Assembly: GCF_005239225.2 (NCBI RefSeq)
Contig: NC_133299.1
Coordinates: forward strand, 6,390,967 to 6,454,966
Length of the DNA: 64,000 nucleotides
Direction: 5' to 3'
Source: Populus alba
Lineage: Eukaryota; Streptophyta; Magnoliopsida; Malpighiales; Salicaceae
A program made the position numbers and the translations under genes. The notes beneath the pieces are model-generated. The model did no database searches, was not told where the DNA came from, and saw nothing but the letters and a program-made list of their open reading frames with translations. Numbering within the stretch: the first letter of the stretch is position 1; each line of letters opens with the position of its first letter. Below, one piece after another: positions 11,116 through 23,497 of the stretch.

Positions 11116-14100
11116 ATGTCACGCCGTCCTAATTTCCAAGGCGGCCGTCGCGGAGGCGGAGGTGTTCCCGGTCGTGGTGGTGATAGAGGACGGGGACGAG
11201 GAGGACGTGTAGGAGGACGTGGTGAGCAGCGGTGGTGGGATCCTGTTTGGAGAGCGGAACGATTGAGACAAAAACAGAGTGAGGTATTGTTTTCTAAATT
11301 AAATTCAATTTGTATTCATTAACTGTTAATAACTATCTAGTTGGTTTTAGGGTTTTTTGGGCTCTAGACTCATTAAAGATTCAATTTTCTCGAACTAGAT
11401 TTTTTCTGCTAGTTATATTTATATTTTTTTAAATGCATTCTTTTTCACTGTGGTGGTGAAGATGGAGGTTCTTGATGAAGATGAATGGTGGAGTAAAATG
11501 GAGCAAATGAAGCTTAGAGGGGAGCAAGAAATAATAATGAAGCGTAGTTTCAGCCGCGATGATCAGGAAAAGCTGTATGATATGGCTTTCGAATTGGGGC
11601 TTCACTTGTAAGTATGCTTAACTTCCTAATTTTTATACTGTATCGATATATATTTACAAGAAGTGAACTATATAAAGTAAATAGCTTGATTTGGTAGTGA
11701 TGTGTTAGGAATTTAATATAGAAATGCTTAAGAAATGGTTGGATAATTACACTGGGTAAGGAATATTGTCAGATATTCAAATTTGGTTATTTGTATTCAC
11801 ACGAAGTTTTAGAGGACTATTAGGATTCGACTGTTGGTTGAATATCTTTTTGTTTGTAGGTGCATGGGTGTTTATGTCTGGAAAAGAGCTTTTTTTTTTT
11901 TTTTCAACATTTTGTATCTCCATTTTGTAGTTCATTTCTTCATGAAAACATGGTCAGTATTTAAAACTAGAAAAGTTTTTTCTGAGTTTGAAAAAAATAT
12001 CGGAGACCATGTTTGCTAAGTATATTTTTTATTATAATATGGTAGCTGGTAAGTGGAGAAGATGAGATACTGCTTTTTCTGAAGTCAAAAAAGAAAATTT
12101 GGAGATCAGTAAGACTACAAAAGGATACTTTTAATTTTCTGGAAAATTGGAAAAATAGTTGAATGTCCTACATGTTTCTGTGTTCTTGAAAAATCTTCTC
12201 AGACGAAAAAGATTCTTGGCTTTTTATCATGTGTCTGAACTTACAATATCTTCATTTTGTACTTGTGGAAAGGAAGCCATGCATACAATAAAGGCAAAAC
12301 ACTTGTCATTAGCAAAGTTCCACTACCAGATTATCGAGCTGATCTCGATGAGCAACATGGATCCACACAGAAAGAGGTAAAAGCATTGAAGTTTATAAAA
12401 CTCAAATGTCTTTTCAGGTAATAAGTTCTCATTTTTTAATCTTTCTGCAGATCCAAATGCCTACAGAAATCGAGAGGAGAGTTGGAAATCTTTTGAATAG
12501 CTCACAAAAAGCAGCGGCTGGAAATGAGTCCAATGCAACTTCTTCTCAGGGAGGCAAACATGCATCTCTAGTTGGTAAAATAGTGAAACCTGCCTCCATG
12601 TTGGAAACAGATGCTGCTAAGGAGAAACAGAGTATTGAACTAAAGCAGAAGCAGGATAAATTAAAGGTGAACGCATTAGGCTTTTTGTGTGAGGATGTTT
12701 TAACTTATCATATACTTAACTAACCAAAGGCATTATGCACTTGATTATTCAAAGTTGTTTACAAGTGGCTATGTTGAGATGTAAAGGTTTTTTATGTTAT
12801 TGGTTTCACACCTTTAGGCTAGTAGCAGCGTGAAGGAAATGCAGTCTTTCAGAGAAAAGCTTCCTGCATTCAAAATGAGAACTGAATTTCTGAAAACAGT
12901 TGCAGAAAATCAGGTGCATTTTTTTTTTACTTCTTTTTGGCAATCTTTCTCTGATGCATCACATGTATGTGGAAAACAATGTGTTTTCCTCAGGAGTCTC
13001 AGAACATTCATTTATTTTCAATTTAACTAAGGCCATTATCTGGTGGAGTAATCAAAAGCAACTTGATTATAGCCACCATATGCTCTGAGTTCAGCCTTCA
13101 GCCTATATCAGAACGCAATGATGATGTAGGGCCATGCTTCGGCATGATATGCTGTTGTGTTGAAAGTTAATATTCCTAATTGATTGTGGCAAAGGGATGT
13201 GCCTTTCGCACACCTGCTGGTCGTGCCTGAAGTTTGGCATATGGTTATTACACCTGTGGGCTTAATATAATATTTAATTATGATTAAAAAAAGCTTTGCT
13301 CTTAATGGAAGCTAACAGAATGGTGTAGTGTTTTGTGGTTCATCTGCTTTCTCTCTCAAGTTTTTATTCCTCTGCCCCCTCCTTTCAACTTTTTGAAGAA
13401 CCATTTTAGGAAAAGTTTGACCTGATTAATGTGTCAAATAATTATCATTATATCTTATTTTTGACTAAATTCTTTGCTGCTTTTAGTGCTAAATTCTTAT
13501 CTAATTTTCATTGTTTATGTTTGGCATTGGCAGGTATTGGTAATTTCAGGGGAAACAGGTTGTGGTAAAACAACACAGCTTCCTCAGTATATATTGGAGG
13601 AGGGAATATCATCTCTACGTGGTGCTCATTACAACATAGTATGCACACAACCCCGCCGTATATCTGCCATTTCTGTTGCTGCACGAATAGCATCTGAAAG
13701 GGGAGAGAACCTTGGTGAAACTATTGGTTATCAAATTCGTCTGGAAGCATTACGGTCTGCTCAAACCCGGCTCCTTTTTTGCACCACTGGTGTGTTACTC
13801 CGGCAGCTGGTAATTGATGATACTGTGCATTTCCCATTTGTTATGGCCAAGCTTGAATAAACTTGTTAATAGGAATTTTATTCTTCAGCTTCCATATCTA
13901 TACTTATCCACTAACTACAGGTTCAGGATCCGGATTTAACTGGTGTGAGCCATTTGTTAGTGGATGAAATTCATGAAAGAGGAATGAATGAGGACTTCCT
14001 GTTGATTATTTTGCACGACCTTCTTCCTCGGCGTCCAGATATGCGTCTTATTCTAATGAGTGCTACCATTAATGCTGACTTGTTCTCTAAATACTTCAGA

Positions 14101-17100
14101 AATGCCCCAACTATTCATATCCCGGTATTTTTTTGATTGTAATCTTCACTCTATAGCAGTGGAACACTTTTCTTTGAGGGTGTTCAATCATGTTTGAATG
14201 TTCCTATTATTCATTCAGTTATCGTGATATATTGGCAGGGATTAACTTTCCCTGTATCAGAGTTCTATCTAGAAGATGTGTTGGAGAAAACTCGCTATGA
14301 AATTCAAGAGTTGGACAGCTTTCAGGGGAATTCAAGACAAAGAAGAAGAGAGCAATATTCAAAGAAAGATCCTATAACTGAATTATTCGAGGCATGTTTA
14401 AAATCACTAAACTATATATTTTTTTATTTGTTCCTCTCGCTCTCTCTCTCTCTCTGTGGTAAATATACTGTCAGTATAGCAGTTCTGTAAAGGAAGGTTC
14501 ATTTTGTCAGTTTTTATTTATAAAAAAAATTCTTATAAAAAAGAGGGATTTAATTAGTTTGATTTCAAGTCATGTGGTTCATCTTGTCCCAAAATGGTTG
14601 CTTAAGTGATATCACTGTTTCTAGCTTTGTATTCATGGTGATTCTGATTACTATCCACATCCTAGATGCATCCTCATTTTTTGTTGGTGGATCCCTTAAA
14701 CTGCAATTGGAAACAAATTGTCAAATGCGGACAGTTGATCATTAGGTCTTCTAGGACAACAACTACATAGTTTTCCCATAGATTGGCATCAACTAGAATC
14801 AATTTCAAATCTTGGCCTGTTTGGGAGTGTGGTTGCGGTTGCTTTTCATTTCGAAATGCATTAAAATAATTTTTTTTATTTTTTAAAAATTATTTTTGAG
14901 ATTAGCATTTCAAAACGATCTAAAACATAAAAAAAAATTAAAATTTTTAGCAAAAAAAAAAAAAAAAACACAACGAAAAACAAAAGGTTGTGTTCTGGAG
15001 ATCCTGATTTTAAGTAATTTTCTGCTAAGCATGCTTGTTGTGGAAGGCAGATTGGTGTAATGAGAGTCAATATTTGATATTTTCTCTATGTATTAGGTGT
15101 GGCCGTGTATACATGCATTGAAATGATTACAACACTTGTATTTGATATGATTCTCCAATTGCAGCCATTGCTTTTGTGACCATTTGTAAGTTATTGTTGT
15201 TATTATTTCTGGTTTGTGCTAGGGAGGGTATTCCTACACCATCTTGGTTATTTTAAGTGTTCATAGTTGAGGAATTAGTTCAGCTTAAGAATTCCTTTCT
15301 GTGGCTTTGTTATTTCCGTCTGAGATATTGCTTTGCCTTTGTAGGAAGTTGATATTGGTTCTCAATATAAAAATTACAGTGCATCAACAAGACTTTCTCT
15401 GGAAGCTTGGTCGGGTTCACAGCTTGACTTGGGTCTGGTTTGTATTTTGAGAACTTTACTGCTATATTAATGCAAAATTTATTTCAAACTGGAAGCTTTT
15501 TTCTCGGATATCTGTGCACATTTGGTTATTGTTAATATCGGAAGATATTACATGCTGTACTTACACCAGAACTGGTTCTTATTTTGCTATATCATTTGTT
15601 AATGCTATATATTTTTTGCTGGTCATATAAATCAATTTATAGCTTGGGTAATTGTAAATAGACTTTTATTTGTTTTTCATAGCATTATAATCATGTTTGT
15701 AACTTATATTCTAGGTGGAGGCAACAATTGAATATATTTGTCGTCATGAACGTGAGGGAGCTGTTCTTGTTTTTCTCACGGGCTGGGATGAGATCTCCAA
15801 GCTACTTGAGCAGATTAAAGGAAACAAACTTCTAGGAGATCAAAGCAAGTTTCTAGTCCTTCCCCTACATGGTTCAATGCCAACCATAAATCAACGTGAA
15901 ATTTTTGACCGTCCTCCCCCTAACAAGCGGTACTAATCTTTATGTTAATGGTTGCACTAATCTTTAGAATATCTGTTTGTTTGCCTGGTCCATGTCATTA
16001 GAGAGCATTAGCTGAACTGTTTGTAATTACTTGCAAGCATTTTTTAATTTTAAATGATCTTTCCTCCCCTGAATTCTGAACCTTCCCTTCTACCTTTTGC
16101 AGAAAAATTGTTCTGGCAACAAATATTGCAGAGAGCAGTATTACCATAGATGATGTGGTGTATGTTGTAGACTGTGGAAAGGCAAAGGAAACCAGTTATG
16201 ATGCACTGAACAAGCTGGCTTGTTTGTTACCATCGTGGGTTTCAAAGGCTTCAGCACACCAGGTATTCACTTGGAATCTTGAAAGAGTGGTGTATGATTC
16301 ATATTCTCTCCTTTTTAAACATAAAACTAAACTCCTCTGTCACACCATGACAAATTAAAATCATTCCTGTTTTCTTGGTGTTCTGAAACAATTTTAGAGA
16401 CGGGGGCGTGCTGGCCGATTACAACCAGGAGTTTGTTATAGACTGTATCCAAAAATCATACATGATTCAATGCTTCAATATCAATTACCAGAAATACTGA
16501 GAACACCTTTGCAAGAACTGTGTCTGCATATAAAAAGTTTGCAGCTTGGAGCTGTTGGATCGTTTTTGTCAAAGGCTCTACAGCCACCTGATCCTCTTGC
16601 TGTGGAAAATGCAATTGAACTACTTAAAACCATTGGGGCTTTAGATGATAAGGAGGAGCTTACTCCACTCGGTATGTGCAATTTGACTATTTTGTGTTGA
16701 TATCTTATATGCATGCCTTTGGGATATCTGCCAAGTCTAATTTATCATGCCTGACAGGTCGTCATCTTTGTACTCTCCCTGTGGACCCAAATATTGGGAA
16801 GTTGCTTTTGATGGGGTGTGTCTTTCAATGCCTCAGCCCTGCTTTAACAATTGCAGCTGCTCTTGCACATCGTGACCCATTTGTGCTGCCAATAGACAGG
16901 AAAAGGGAAGCTGATGCTGCAAAAAGATCCTTTGCTGGTGACTCTTGCAGGTTATTAAACATAGCCATCATACTTCTTTCTGATAGCATTTTATGTTTTG
17001 TGATATGATGGGCTATGTTTATGCTGTTAAAAAGAAAGTGACAATGTCTTTAATGCAGCGACCACATAGCACTTGTTAAAGCTTTTGAAGGATACAAGGA

Positions 17101-18027
17101 AGCAAAACGCAACCGAAATGAAAGAGCATTTTGTTGGGAGTATTTCTTGTCCCCTGTTACTTTGCGAATGATGGAGGATATGAGAGACCAGTTTCTGAAC
17201 TTGCTATCAGACATTGGCTTCGTAGACAAATCCAGGGGTGCTATTGTAAGCTACTATATTTTCAATTATTCATGTTCCAGACAAAGATTTCCATTTCTGA
17301 GCACATGATGTGACCATTGATTTATTCTGTCATTTGTGCATAATCCCCACTTTCCACTTCTTTCTTTTGCTACGCAATCCAATGTCAAGAGACCAGCAGG
17401 TTTGTAAAGTCAAATGCGTGTGTATGATTTTTGCAGGCTTATAATCAATATAGTCAAGACATGGAGATGGTATCAGCAATCCTTTGTGCTGGTCTTTACC
17501 CAAATGTTGTGCAATGTAAAAGAAGAGGAAAGCGAACAGCATTCTTCACCAAGGAAGTTGGGAAAGTTGACATCCATCCTGCATCTGTAAATGCTGGGAT
17601 CCATCTCTTCCCTCTGCCTTACATGGTTTATAGTGAAAGGGTGAAAACAACTAGCATTTATGTCCGAGACTCAACAAACATTTCAGATTATGCTTTGCTT
17701 CTTTTTGGTGGTAATCTCGTTGCCAGCAAAAGTGGAGAGGGTATTGAGATGCTAAGAGGTTACCTCCATTTCTCTGCATCGAAGAGTGTATTGGATCTGA
17801 TACAGGTAGCGTTTAGCAATAGGTTTCCCTTGAGATTATGTTTCCTATTTATAATTTATATTAGGTAAACACAATATTGTTTGGTCTGTCTGCAGAAACT
17901 GAGGGGAGAACTTGACAAGCTTCTGAGTAAGAAAATTGAGGACCCATGCCTGGACATTAACGTGGAGGGAAAGGGAGTTGTATCTGCGGTGGTTGAGTTA
18001 TTGCACAGTTACAATGTAAGGTACTAA
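11116..18027 (+). CDS. DExH1: DEIH-box ATP-dependent RNA helicase, DExH1/DHX36-like
   Basis: Sixteen exons joined by frame and splice signals: 11116-11283, 11462-11607, 12277-12376, 12451-12666, 12818-12913, 13534-13809, 13921-14124, 14239-14391, 15345-15437, 15715-15929, 16103-16262, 16398-16671, 16758-16950, 17059-17245, 17437-17805, 17896-18027. The product is 993 aa, close to the length I recall for Arabidopsis DExH1. It should unwind RNA (in animal DHX36, G-quadruplex RNA) using ATP. Visible: an arginine/glycine-rich N-terminus (about 5-35), then [15 protein letters not shown]; motif I GETGCGKT (248-255); TQPRR; motif II DEIH (349-352); SAT (381-383); motif [14 protein letters not shown]; motif VI QRRGRAGR (609-616), split by an intron; then HA2 and OB-fold regions. 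Exon 8 ends with GAG|GCATGT, a GC donor. An in-frame ATG at 11005 could add 37 residues. Function rests on family membership. Confidence 0.93.
14818..14990 (+). repeat. MITE-like element, copy 2, inside helicase intron 8
   Basis: Starts GTTTGGGAGTGTGGTTGCGG, nearly identical to the right terminus of copy 1 (1246-1448) read on the other strand. It continues with AAAATTATTTTTGAGATTAG and CAAAACGATCTAAAACAT like the family core. The right terminal repeat is not visible after an A run, so this copy seems truncated. It lies in the intron that uses the GC donor. Confidence 0.5.
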
Positions 18028-19308
18028 ATTACCTTTCAACTGAGGACTTTCGACCTTTTTCATAGGATCCTGCCATTTGCATGTAATATTTTTGGTGATA
18101 ATAATTGATATACATTTTTTTCTTGGCGAAATCAAACAAGATCTTCTTAAGTGCCCGTTTCAGTTTGCAATTTAGCTTTAATGTAACCTTGGGTCACCAC
18201 CATTGCACAACCGTACTCGACACTGATAATCCTGCTTGTTTGCTTGGTAGAAGTAGAACTGATGATGTGCTTTGCAGTTGTTAAAACTATGGCCACGCAA
18301 TAAACTGATTTATTTTAATCCTATTTGTAGATTGTTTTATTTTAGGAAAGGAAAACTTTTGCAACCTCTACTGCTGCTTTTATCTCCCCATTTGCTTATT
18401 GCTTCGAATTTTCCTCGTCACAGCATATATAATATGGATTCAAGCCCCGGCTTAAGTAATCCATTTTATTCAGGAAGAATTCAAAATTTTAGTTTTCTAT
18501 TACTATGAACTCTCAAATTTTTATGTTTAGCTTGAAACCAAGGGAAGTGAATAGTCATTTTATACTAGTTTTTTTTTTTTTTTTCTTTTCATTGGTTAAG
18601 GAATAAATCGCATTAGATCTTTGGTGGAGACCAAGGCTTGGTTGCATTGATAAAAAGGATAATGATATATGAAATATTTGGGTATCGTTCATAAATAGAA
18701 TATTACTTTTTTTTTTATATATTATATGAAATTGGAGTAAAAAAATTAAAGTCCTATGTTTAAATGTAATATTTCTTGATCCATAAAGGTTTTTGATTTT
18801 TTCAAATTTTCTCTAAGTTTGAAAATCATACTAGCATATTGGTTTTAAAAAATATCCGAAGAGTATAGAAAAAATATTAACTATCCTGGTTTGGCGGTAA
18901 CCCAGCTCTATTGGGTCTTGCTAGGTAGGGCTCATCAATTTATTTTTCTTGTACTATATATAAAAAAATTATATTATGAGAAAAAAAAAATTTAAGACAA
19001 AAAAATAAAATTAAACATGTTCATGTGACTGAAAATTGGACCCAAAAACCTGAGGTCTAGCTGTGAACTAGACTCAATAACTATATATATTGTAAATAAT
19101 TAAGTTTAAAAGATGTTTTCAAAAAAGTTTTTTTATCATATATTAAAAAGATATTATCTTATTCTTCTAAGTTAATGTATTTAAATAAAAAAAGTTTATT
19201 ATATTACATTGAAAAAATATAATTTTTTTTTTTGTGAGCATAGAATAGATATATTAAAGGGTTTATAATTTTATATTAAAAAAATAAACACATTCTTGTA
19301 ACTAATTG

Positions 19309-19309
<1 letters not shown>

Positions 19310-19363
<54 letters not shown>
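19310..19363. repeat. (AT)n dinucleotide microsatellite, about 26 units
   Basis: Uninterrupted alternating AT for roughly 54 bp. Likely highly length-polymorphic. No other role visible. Confidence 0.95.
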
Positions 19364-19373
<10 letters not shown>

Positions 19374-19702
19374 GAAGAAGAAAAAATACATTTGAAAAAA
19401 AAAAAGGTCTCTACTGGGTTTTTGCTGCGTCACTCGAGTTTAGGGTTGACCTAGCAAGCTGACTGGTTTATTCTAGGCCAATTACAGGGCTATAATTTAA
19501 ATGAAACAAGCTCAGTCAAGGTCTTAGGTTACCCGGAAAACTTTTTAAAAAATATTTGATGTTTTAATATTTTATATAAAAAAATTAAAAAACAATTCAT
19601 GTAAATATATGCTATATATAATATAAATAATTAAATTTAAAATCTTATTTTAAAAGATTATTTTTTTCACATTGAAAAAATATCATCTTTAACATACTAT
19701 AG

Positions 19703-20460
19703 TATGTGGGATTAGATTTATCATTTCAATGTTTTTTACACAATAAAATTACTTGGAATAAAAAATACATATGCTTTTTTCTTATGGGTATCTTAGTACT
19801 TTTATTTTATTGGAAACAATGCAATTACTTCGGTAATCTTGTAGACAAAAAATATTACTCCCTCGAAAGGTTTTTTATTTTTTTATTTTTATTTTTATCA
19901 TCATACATTGTTTTGTTTTGCTTTTTTTTAAAAAAAAAAAAAAACATTTCGCAGTTGCTTAGAAATGTTATTCTAATTATCATATATTAAATATTATTTT
20001 AAATTACCTTGCTGTCATGTTGCATGCGTTAGTACGTGGGAGTCCCCTAACCATTCAAATTTCAAAGGTTTTTTGAACAATAAACATGAGAAAAAGGCTA
20101 GCAATTCTTGGCAATATCAAATTTAATCTTTTTTTTAAAATTTTTTTACCTCGTATTAAAAATACTATCTTTAATATAATATATTGTGCGGAGTTAGATT
20201 TATCATGTCAATGTTTTTGACACAATAAAATTACAACCCTAACCTTGGAATAAAAAATACACATGTTTTTTTCTTATGGGTATTTTAATACTTTTATTTT
20301 ATTCAAAATAATACAATTACTTTGGTAACCTTATAGATAAAAAAATATCCTCTCTCGTAAGTTTTTTTTTTAATAATTATACATTTTTTTTTAAAGAAAT
20401 ATCTAGAGGTTGCTCGGGATGTTATTATAATTATTATAATTAAATATTATTTAAAATAAT
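19703..20460. repeat. Diverged direct duplication, about 280 bp, offset about 480 bp
   Basis: Copy A (19703-19990) and copy B (20186-20460) share the same order of words: TTAGATTTATCAT, CAATGTTTTT, ACACAATAAAATTAC, TTGGAATAAAAAATACA, TTTTTTCTTATGGGTAT, CAATTACTT-GGTAA and a CCCTCG/CTCTCG-T-rich tail. Copy B has a short insertion (ACCCTAACC). A weaker third resemblance precedes copy A near 19.1-19.3 kb. No coding potential; either old transposon debris or a local segmental duplication. Confidence 0.75.
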
Positions 20461-20947
20461 AATGTAATTAAATCTTGAAACAATTTTTGACACCCGAGCA
20501 TGCTAAAAAACGAAAGCCAAAGAGGGAAAAAAAAAAAACTAATACACAAAACAAAAGAACTTTTAAGGACTAAATTGAAAGAATCTACATTTTGAAGATA
20601 AAAAAAACTTAAGGGACCAAGAAAGAAAATCAAGTGCAGATCCAGTGCTTAGTTTATTTGTTAATGATTTTGATTTGGATTTGACACCATGAAAAATCAT
20701 TAAAAAAATACATTGTTGTATTTTTTTTTCTTAAGTAAATGTTTATTTATTTATTTTAAATATTTTATAATGAGAATGAAAATATATAGATTGGATAACA
20801 AAATAATTTCATGAAAAATCTCAGGCAGAAATATAAATATCTAGTTCTAAAAAAAAAAAAGAAAAAGAAGAAGAAGAAGCAGCTTCAATTTCTCTCAATA
20901 ATATTTTTGAGCATATAATTTCTCTTTAATCAGGTCCAGTATCTCAA

Positions 20948-21088
20948 AGCCCATTGAACAAAGAACTACCCCGATAACCTAGAGGACAAAACCGTCAACC
21001 ACAAAATCCAATCACCAATATATAGAGCCATCCCAAACCCTAAATGACCCTGTGGTTACTCACCCATTGCAGCCGTTCATAACCCTAA
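20948..21088 (+). promoter_or_regulatory. Ribosomal-protein-type promoter: site II, TATA, telo boxes
   Basis: AGCCCA at 20948-20953 is a site II element (TGGGCT on the other strand). An ATATATAGA TATA-like stretch lies near 21018-21026. AAACCCTAAA (21035-21044) and AACCCTAA (21081-21088) are telo boxes. This combination is typical of plant ribosomal protein and other growth-linked genes, and supports the gene call just downstream. Transcription start not determined. Confidence 0.7.
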
Positions 21089-21118
21089 GGAAGCGATCCC
21101 ACTCTTCCTAAACCAAAA

Positions 21119-21559
21119 ATGACAACCCGCTTCAAGAAGAACCGGAAGAAGAGAGGTCACGTGAGCGCTGGTCATGGTCGTATCGGAAAGCACAGGAAGC
21201 ACCCTGGAGGTCGCGGAAATGCAGGAGGCATGCACCACCACAGGATCCTCTTCGACAAATACCATCCTGGTTACTTCGGTAAGGTCGGTATGCGCTACTT
21301 CCACAAGCTCCGCAACAAGTTCCATTGTCCCATTGTCAACATCGACAAGCTCTGGTCTATGGTCCCACAAGATGTCAAAGACAAGGCAACCAAGGATACT
21401 GTGCCCATGATTGATGTCACTCAGTTTGGTTACTTCAAGGTTCTTGGTAAGGGGGTTTTGCCTGAGAAGCAACCCATTGTTGTCAAGGCCAAGCTTGTGT
21501 CAAAGATTGCTGAGAAGAAGATTAAGGAGGCTGGTGGAGCTGTTGTTCTTACAGCCTAG
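21119..21559 (+). CDS. RPL27A: 60S ribosomal protein L27a (uL15 family)
   Basis: Single open frame of 146 aa with no intron. It starts [20 protein letters not shown], followed by [17 protein letters not shown] and [20 protein letters not shown], the very basic N-terminal half that marks eukaryotic L27a (bacterial L15 homologue). It ends [10 protein letters not shown], the normal C-terminus, so the protein is full length. It is a structural component of the cytosolic large ribosomal subunit, lying near the exit side and contacting 25S rRNA. The upstream telo boxes and site II element fit coordinate control with other ribosomal protein genes. The coding part is much more GC-rich than its surroundings. 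Most likely an active member of a small gene family. An intact intronless copy could in principle be a retrocopy, but promoter elements of the expected type argue against that. Confidence 0.97.
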   Translation: MTTRFKKNRKKRGHVSAGHGRIGKHRKHPGGRGNAGGMHHHRILFDKYHPGYFGKVGMRYFHKLRNKFHCPIVNIDKLWSMVPQDVKDKATKDTVPMIDVTQFGYFKVLGKGVLPEKQPIVVKAKLVSKIAEKKIKEAGGAVVLTA

Positions 21560-23480
21560 GTTATGTTCCTTTCCAAGATTTTGACTTCTCCTTAAATTAA
21601 ACGTGTTTAGTGATACTTTTGGATCCTTTTATAATTTTTATGTTGTTTTTGTTTTTTCTGTTGGTAATTGGGATTTTGCTTATCACATGGCTTTGTCCTT
21701 TTGCTCTTTTTGATCCTTTCATATGTTTAATTGCTTGGGTTGATGGTTTGATGATGCTTATTATGCTGTGCTGCTTGAAAATGCTTGACGATGCTTGTTT
21801 TAGAGATAATAAACATGGTTATGGGTGCTTTTTGGTCACTTGATGACCAAAGGTTAGGTGTACAAATCATAGTCCTGGAGTTGATTAGTCACTGAATTCC
21901 TCATGGTGCTTTCATCACTGGGACAGTCAAGTGGTATCGATTTCCTTATTCCGTGCTTACATGTAGCTAAACAAACTTCTGTAATTCGGCCTTTTTGTCC
22001 TTGCACCAGTATACCTAGAACATTTGTTTCATAATAGCTTGCTATCTTGCAAGTTTAATGTTAATAGTTGTTAATTCTTACATTTTTATTTTGCATTTTT
22101 CATGGACCCGTGTCTTACTCTTTGCATTCGATAAATGGAGATTGAGGGGTGGAAGTCGAGTGGAAGTTGCAATTTTTATAGCATTAGTTTTATTGTTCTG
22201 TAAAAATTGTCCATTTTTGGTGGGAATGAGTTTTTGAAGTTGAAATCTCAAGTCTGAGGAGTAAAAGTTGCAAAGCTTTTAGTATTGGGTTTGTTAGGTT
22301 TATCAAAGGTTTTTGCTCATAGCTGGTGGGAATGAGTGGTTGAAGTAGAAAATTTTACTATAGCCATTATACATAAAATATTGAAGAGCTAGACTGAGGC
22401 AATGTGAAAAATTATCATGCTGGCTCGGTCAATTGCAGCGCTCCAATGATCAGGCATTTCCTTGGTGTGTGTGGATGTTTTTCTTAGGAATCTACACATC
22501 ACTTATCGATCCTCCGCCCTAGGCAAAAGAGTTCAACAAACTCATTTGCAAATCAATATTCCACCCTTGGCATGTCTATTTCATGTGCCTGAAAGTGCTG
22601 TTTCATGACTTGCACCTAGCAGGCCGTGTGTTTCATCTTTGTACCTTATTTCTAATCCTGTTACATCCAAGTTAAGCATCTGTTGCAAGTTGCCACTGCA
22701 GAGATGGTGTCAGCCACGTTACTGATTTAAACGTCGCCCCTTAGAATTGTGTCACTGTTGTGATCCATTTTTACCAGTGAATCCACCCGGGAAGGTAACT
22801 TTCACTTATCAGTAACTCCCGCTATCCAGTTGATGACAACGATCTTGATTTAATTCCTTCTCTTGAGAGAGTTTGATGTTTACGAAACTGATAACAAGGC
22901 TAGAGGGTTCAGAACCCTCATCCAGGACCAGCTTTGATAAGGCTAATTCAGGGATATTTCCTTTCGAATACGTCTAAATGGTAGAACTCCATAAAAATGA
23001 ACAGAAAAGGATGTTGAAAGCACGGACATGCCTTAAAAAAGTAGAAATAAAGAATGGGTTTAGTGTTTATTTTTAATTTTTTTTATATAAATATATCAAA
23101 ATAATATTTTTTATTATTATTATAAATTTAGTTTTTATATGATACAGCAAAACAAATAATCTGAAAATATTTTAAAAAAATTAAAAAAAAATCTTAAATT
23201 TTTTCAAACTCTTTTAAAACCTTGAAAACAAAAGGGCTTGAAAATGATAGGAAAACTTCATATAAAAAAAATATAAAATTTAATTTTTAACCAAATAATG
23301 TTGAAAGATAATAAAAAAATAATTTAAAAATAAATAAAAAAAATAACTCAAGTCAACTTCATGTTAACTTGTTAACCCTATAACTTGGATCACGAGATAT
23401 GACTTATCTGTAACTCCTTTAACATATTAAAGTTTATGTGTTATTTCTTTCTTTGTTGCTATCTTTAGCTTTCGCCTGCA
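21560..23480. other. Intergenic DNA downstream of RPL27A
   Basis: The first 300-400 bp probably include the 3' UTR. The remainder to about 23.0 kb is unremarkable single-copy-looking sequence without a supported gene. From 23.03 to 23.48 kb it becomes AT-rich, with a GTCAACTTCATGTTAACTTG stretch, and may be what is left of a 5' LTR preceding the primer-binding site at 23486. Confidence 0.4.
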
Positions 23481-23485
23481 TTAGT

Positions 23486-23497
23486 TGGTATCAGAGC
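23486..23497 (+). other. Retrotransposon primer-binding site for initiator tRNA-Met
   Basis: TGGTATCAGAGC is complementary to the 3' end of plant initiator methionine tRNA (GCTCTGATACCA), the usual primer of plant LTR retrotransposons. It is followed about 80 bp later by a decayed gag reading frame in the same orientation, which supports the reading. Confidence 0.85.

Larger units (their letters stand above)
18028..20940. other. AT-rich intergenic region between helicase and RPL27A
   Basis: The first few hundred bases should hold the helicase 3' UTR, but I cannot place its end. The rest has A/T tracts and scattered GGGTTGACC-like and AGCTGTGAACTAG pieces near 18.9-19.1 and 19.43-19.5 kb that look like transposon debris. 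It also holds an (AT)n run and a diverged duplication, listed separately. No gene seen. Confidence 0.5.

Noticed and set aside
21077..21472. Minus-strand open frame opposite RPL27A, 131 codons
   Set aside because: Shadow of the highly biased coding strand of a well-supported gene.
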